Part shown: positions 60,910-64,000 of the stretch, piece after piece
How positions within the stretch are numbered: position 1 is the first letter of the stretch
Layout: the number at the start of each line of letters is the position of its first letter
Source: Phoronis australis
Taxonomy: Eukaryota > Phoronida > Phoronidae
Direction: 5' to 3'
DNA length: 64,000 bases
NCBI GenBank assembly: GCA_002633005.1
Contig: NMRA01000105.1
Span: forward strand, 933,162-997,161
Notes under the pieces: model-generated
Told to the model about the DNA's origin: nothing
The model's database searches: none
What the model saw: only the letters and a program-made list of their open reading frames with translations
Position numbers and translations under genes: made by a program

Positions 60910-63725
60910 CCAGTGAGTACTGTAGGAATACAACATTGCCACAAAACTAAGCATATACATCCACATAAAAAGTTACGAATTTCAAAATACAGGAAATAAA
61001 ATCAAATGAAACATGTATGTTTATGCACATGGAGTAATAACTAACACATACTATAACATAAGTCTAGGGATGATTCAGTTAAGATAATTTGAACTAATCA
61101 ATGAAAATCTGCCGCAGTTTGCTCAAGATTCTCTTTACCAGGTGCCATTTTGAGGAAGTTACATGAAATAACGCATGTTGACAAATAAAACGTCCAAGGG
61201 ACACAAATCTGATACCTTCCCATGCTATTTTGCAAGTGTCATGCACCAACGTCACGTGCTTCACTCATACTTTCTGGTTATTGGGCGCATGGTGAAAAAC
61301 TTAACGGTGACCACAAATGTGGAGTTGGAATTCTTTGCCAAAGTCACCTTAATTCTTGTAACTAAGCTTCATCAAAGGTATGTGTAGAAGTAGAAAGGAC
61401 CATTGAAGAAATTAAGTGCTTTTTTAAATGATATAGTTTTAGGCGGGGGAATGTATTTTAAAAAACGGGACGAAATTCGTACAGAAAGCGATGGGAAGTA
61501 TTGTAGCCCCTAACTGGCGAACTGATGGCCTACGTGTTGCCTACCACAAAAACAGCCAACTAGCTCTATGATCACTATTTCCAAAACACAGCAAGGTACC
61601 ACTGTGTGTTGTGCTCCGTTAGACCCCAAATTTCACTCAGCCTGTGCAGTTCTGCTCATCACCTTGTCGTGAAACCTATCAACGTCTAGAGCTAAGGACC
61701 GACTGGGATGCATGCAAAATTTCGTAGTCAACCGACACTCACTTTGCCCGATGCAGGCGTTGCAGTGAAAAACGTTCTAATGGACGTCAGTTTGTTGCAT
61801 AATTATCCGCCTTTTGTAACAAAGAAAGGTGTACACTTGCAACATTTTTCTGGAGATGACAGCTTTGCAGTATCGAAATTTGTTCTGTATTTCAGTTTGC
61901 TGGTACTATTAAAATACTAAGAACTTGTAACGGAATGAAACCAGTTCCGATAATTTGTTGTGACATGTATGGAACCTGGTGGAAGAGAAGAATAGTTGAT
62001 TGAATAATTGGGGAAAAAAGAAACTGGCCAATAGGTGACATATTTCATGGCTTCGAAGGCCGATGCAAAAGATTGCACCACAATTTTAGCAGCAGAATAC
62101 CAGTAGAATGCCAATTTCCAGCACCGGTAAAAAATTTAGTTCACTCAAGGAAAAGTGTAGTTCTTAAAGACACTAATTTTGTGTCAGATTTTATTTGGTC
62201 GTTTTTATACCCACACCAGCGCAAAGCTGCATATTTAGAAATTTTGCAGCTTTGCAGCAAGGTCAATTGCCAGAGTGCCTTTTGCTTTGACCTTTGTTAG
62301 GCTCTCCCAAATGATATTTAATTTCTCAGTGCCTCATTCACATTACCAGGTCACAGGTCCTTCACAATTCTCGACTGAATTAAAATTACCAGCTCGTCAT
62401 TTTCAACGTAGCCAGAATTCCAGGTTGCAAATTTTTGGAATTTCAACTTGCAACCAAAAAAGAAAATGCTGGTGGGGACAAATTATTTTCAGTGTTGCGG
62501 CATCCGCATTTTCCCGTTTGACTAAGAAACCCTGTTGTGTGACTCGGCTGGCAGGAGTGGAATGTTCAAGTTAAACACATGCGACGAAATGCTAGTTGCC
62601 CCAAAATTTCAGCTCACATTCTCAATTTCAATATTTTAACTGCTATCTGCAGCTCGTTATGAAGAGCTCTGATTCAAAATCATAGTCCAAACTAGACCTA
62701 TTCAAAACAGCTCGTTATGTAGAGCCTGGCCTGATTCAAAATCATAGTCCAAACTTGGCCTCTTAAAAACACTTGAGAACTTGGTTGAAGCGACTACAAA
62801 CCTGTATTTTGTCAAACAATTTTTGCATTTTTACCACTTACTGGGCAATAAAAATGTCTTCAATCATGTTGTTCATTGCAGGGTTTGCAATGCACTGACA
62901 GTTCGTTTTGGCAAAGCACAGGCTCAGCACATAAATTACTAACTTAAAAAACCTGATCTCGAGTTATAGCAAAGTGTCAGTTTTTGGAGGCCCCCTCCAC
63001 GTCCAGAATCACTTCCAATATGACTATAAAACAAATATTTGGAGACTAACTGCATTACTTTTAAGTTCTGTCAATTAAAATTTTCACTATGTAATGATCT
63101 AGTAGATTTCACAAGCCGACGAAATATAACACACTTATATTACTGGAGTCAGAACAGACAGACAAAGTACTAAAGTTACCCAAAAGATGGCACTACATTG
63201 CAGAGCTAATACTACATGGTGGAAGGCAGGTTTATTGCTGTAACAGGTGTACTAGTACAATACAGTACAGAGTAGGGCAGTGTAGAAGGATTAATTGGCA
63301 CAATCTTGAAAATACCTAGTTGTCAGCTTCTAAACTGAGGTCTTGGCAGTAAAATATGATCTGTCTAAGCAAGATGTATAATGTTGTAGTCAGAAAAAAA
63401 TGATAGTAAAATTATGCCTTGACAAGGTTTACGTGTTGACTTTCTATAAAAATGATTTTTGAAACTAATATTTTCTTTAACGTTTGCCTTGTTGGTTATT
63501 AGTGCCCAGAACTGCTTAAATCATGATTATCACATTTGAGTGCTTGCACTGAAGAGCCTGAGAGGACTTTAGAATTTTTTTATTATAGAATAGCACAAAT
63601 ACCCTTAATTGGTTCTGGTCTTTTGTGTTTCTGAAAATCAAGTTGCTGTTGTGGTATTTTTTTTTAGCTCACTTTTTCTAAAAAATCCTTAGAGCAAAAA
63701 TGAGGTGGGATTTTTTTTACTCATT
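60910..63725. other. MRPL43 intron sequence, no exon found
   Basis: I looked for an exon encoding the mL43 segment after SSRG and found none. ORFs at 61,175, 61,708, 62,073 and 62,275 are unrecognisable. CAGCTCGTTATG is repeated near 62,651 and 62,708, each followed by GATTCAAAATCATAGTCCAA, a local duplication of about 58 bp period. Confidence 0.5.
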
Positions 63726-63729
63726 GCTT

Positions 63730-63940
63730 GTCAAATCATGTCATTTCAAACTTTGTTCAACCCTGACTTTACATGCCCTTGTGCAGCTTTTCAAAAATGT
63801 ATGGAAAACCTTGACTAAAATTGATACAGGCAGATATTTTTTAAATTTTAGTTCCTGAGCACAGGCTTCAAAATGAGCAGATGTAAATACCAGGAACCAA
63901 CGTTGTTTTTGTTGGCCTTTGCCAGATAGTTCACACAAAT
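63730..63940. repeat. Dispersed repeat family B, copy 3
   Basis: TTTCAAACTTTGTTCAACCC, CAGCTTTTCAAAAATGTATG and CCTTGACTAAAATTGAT. The minus-strand 82-codon frame here belongs to the repeat. Confidence 0.5.
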
Positions 63941-64000
63941 TCCGTCTCTCTTGCCCCACTTCAGACATTCGTTGCGCCCATTTCGGCACCAGGTAATGCA

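Overview
This is animal nuclear DNA, not a microbial replicon. It is AT-rich and gene-sparse, with no long uninterrupted ORFs. Coding sequence appears as short exons with GT-AG borders, separated by introns of 0.7 to 10 kb and many degraded repeats. The dispersed palindromic CATGTA-type repeats, dense MITE-like elements, Penelope and non-LTR relics and G-tract repeats suit a marine invertebrate. I cannot fix the phylum from sequence alone.

Two genes are recognised with confidence, and they lie head to head. On the minus strand, nine exons between 57,126 and 33,422 join in frame into a complete CHMP7, the ESCRT-II/ESCRT-III hybrid protein of nuclear-envelope sealing. It is 455 residues long, almost the length of human CHMP7. 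On the plus strand, starting 353 bp from the CHMP7 start codon, is exon 1 of MRPL43 (mitochondrial ribosomal protein mL43). No further MRPL43 exon was found before the window ends, so its first intron probably runs out of the window. The interval 57,127-57,479 should carry a shared bidirectional promoter.

Layout. 1-13.4 kb: no recognisable gene; dispersed repeats, a 20-bp tandem array near 3.4 kb, a MITE at 5.9-6.3 kb and a 555-bp tandem duplication with 28-bp minisatellites at 9.7-10.9 kb. 13.4-16.1 kb: two possible divergent first exons of unknown function, one on each strand, the plus-strand one behind a perfect CRE. 16-33 kb: mostly unannotatable sequence with SINE-like pieces, a G-tract repeat, microsatellites and a few weak coding candidates. 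33.4-57.1 kb: CHMP7. Its 10-kb last intron holds two copies of an element built from about 145-bp units in a three-unit higher-order pattern, each unit carrying a CTCF-like core. Other introns hold a LINE relic, a Penelope-like GIY-YIG relic and minisatellites. 57.5-64 kb: MRPL43 exon 1 and its intron, which contains two complete long-TIR foldback elements, each with a perfect 9-bp target-site duplication.

The two known genes act in separate processes (membrane remodelling and mitochondrial translation). Their pairing suggests shared housekeeping transcription rather than a shared pathway.
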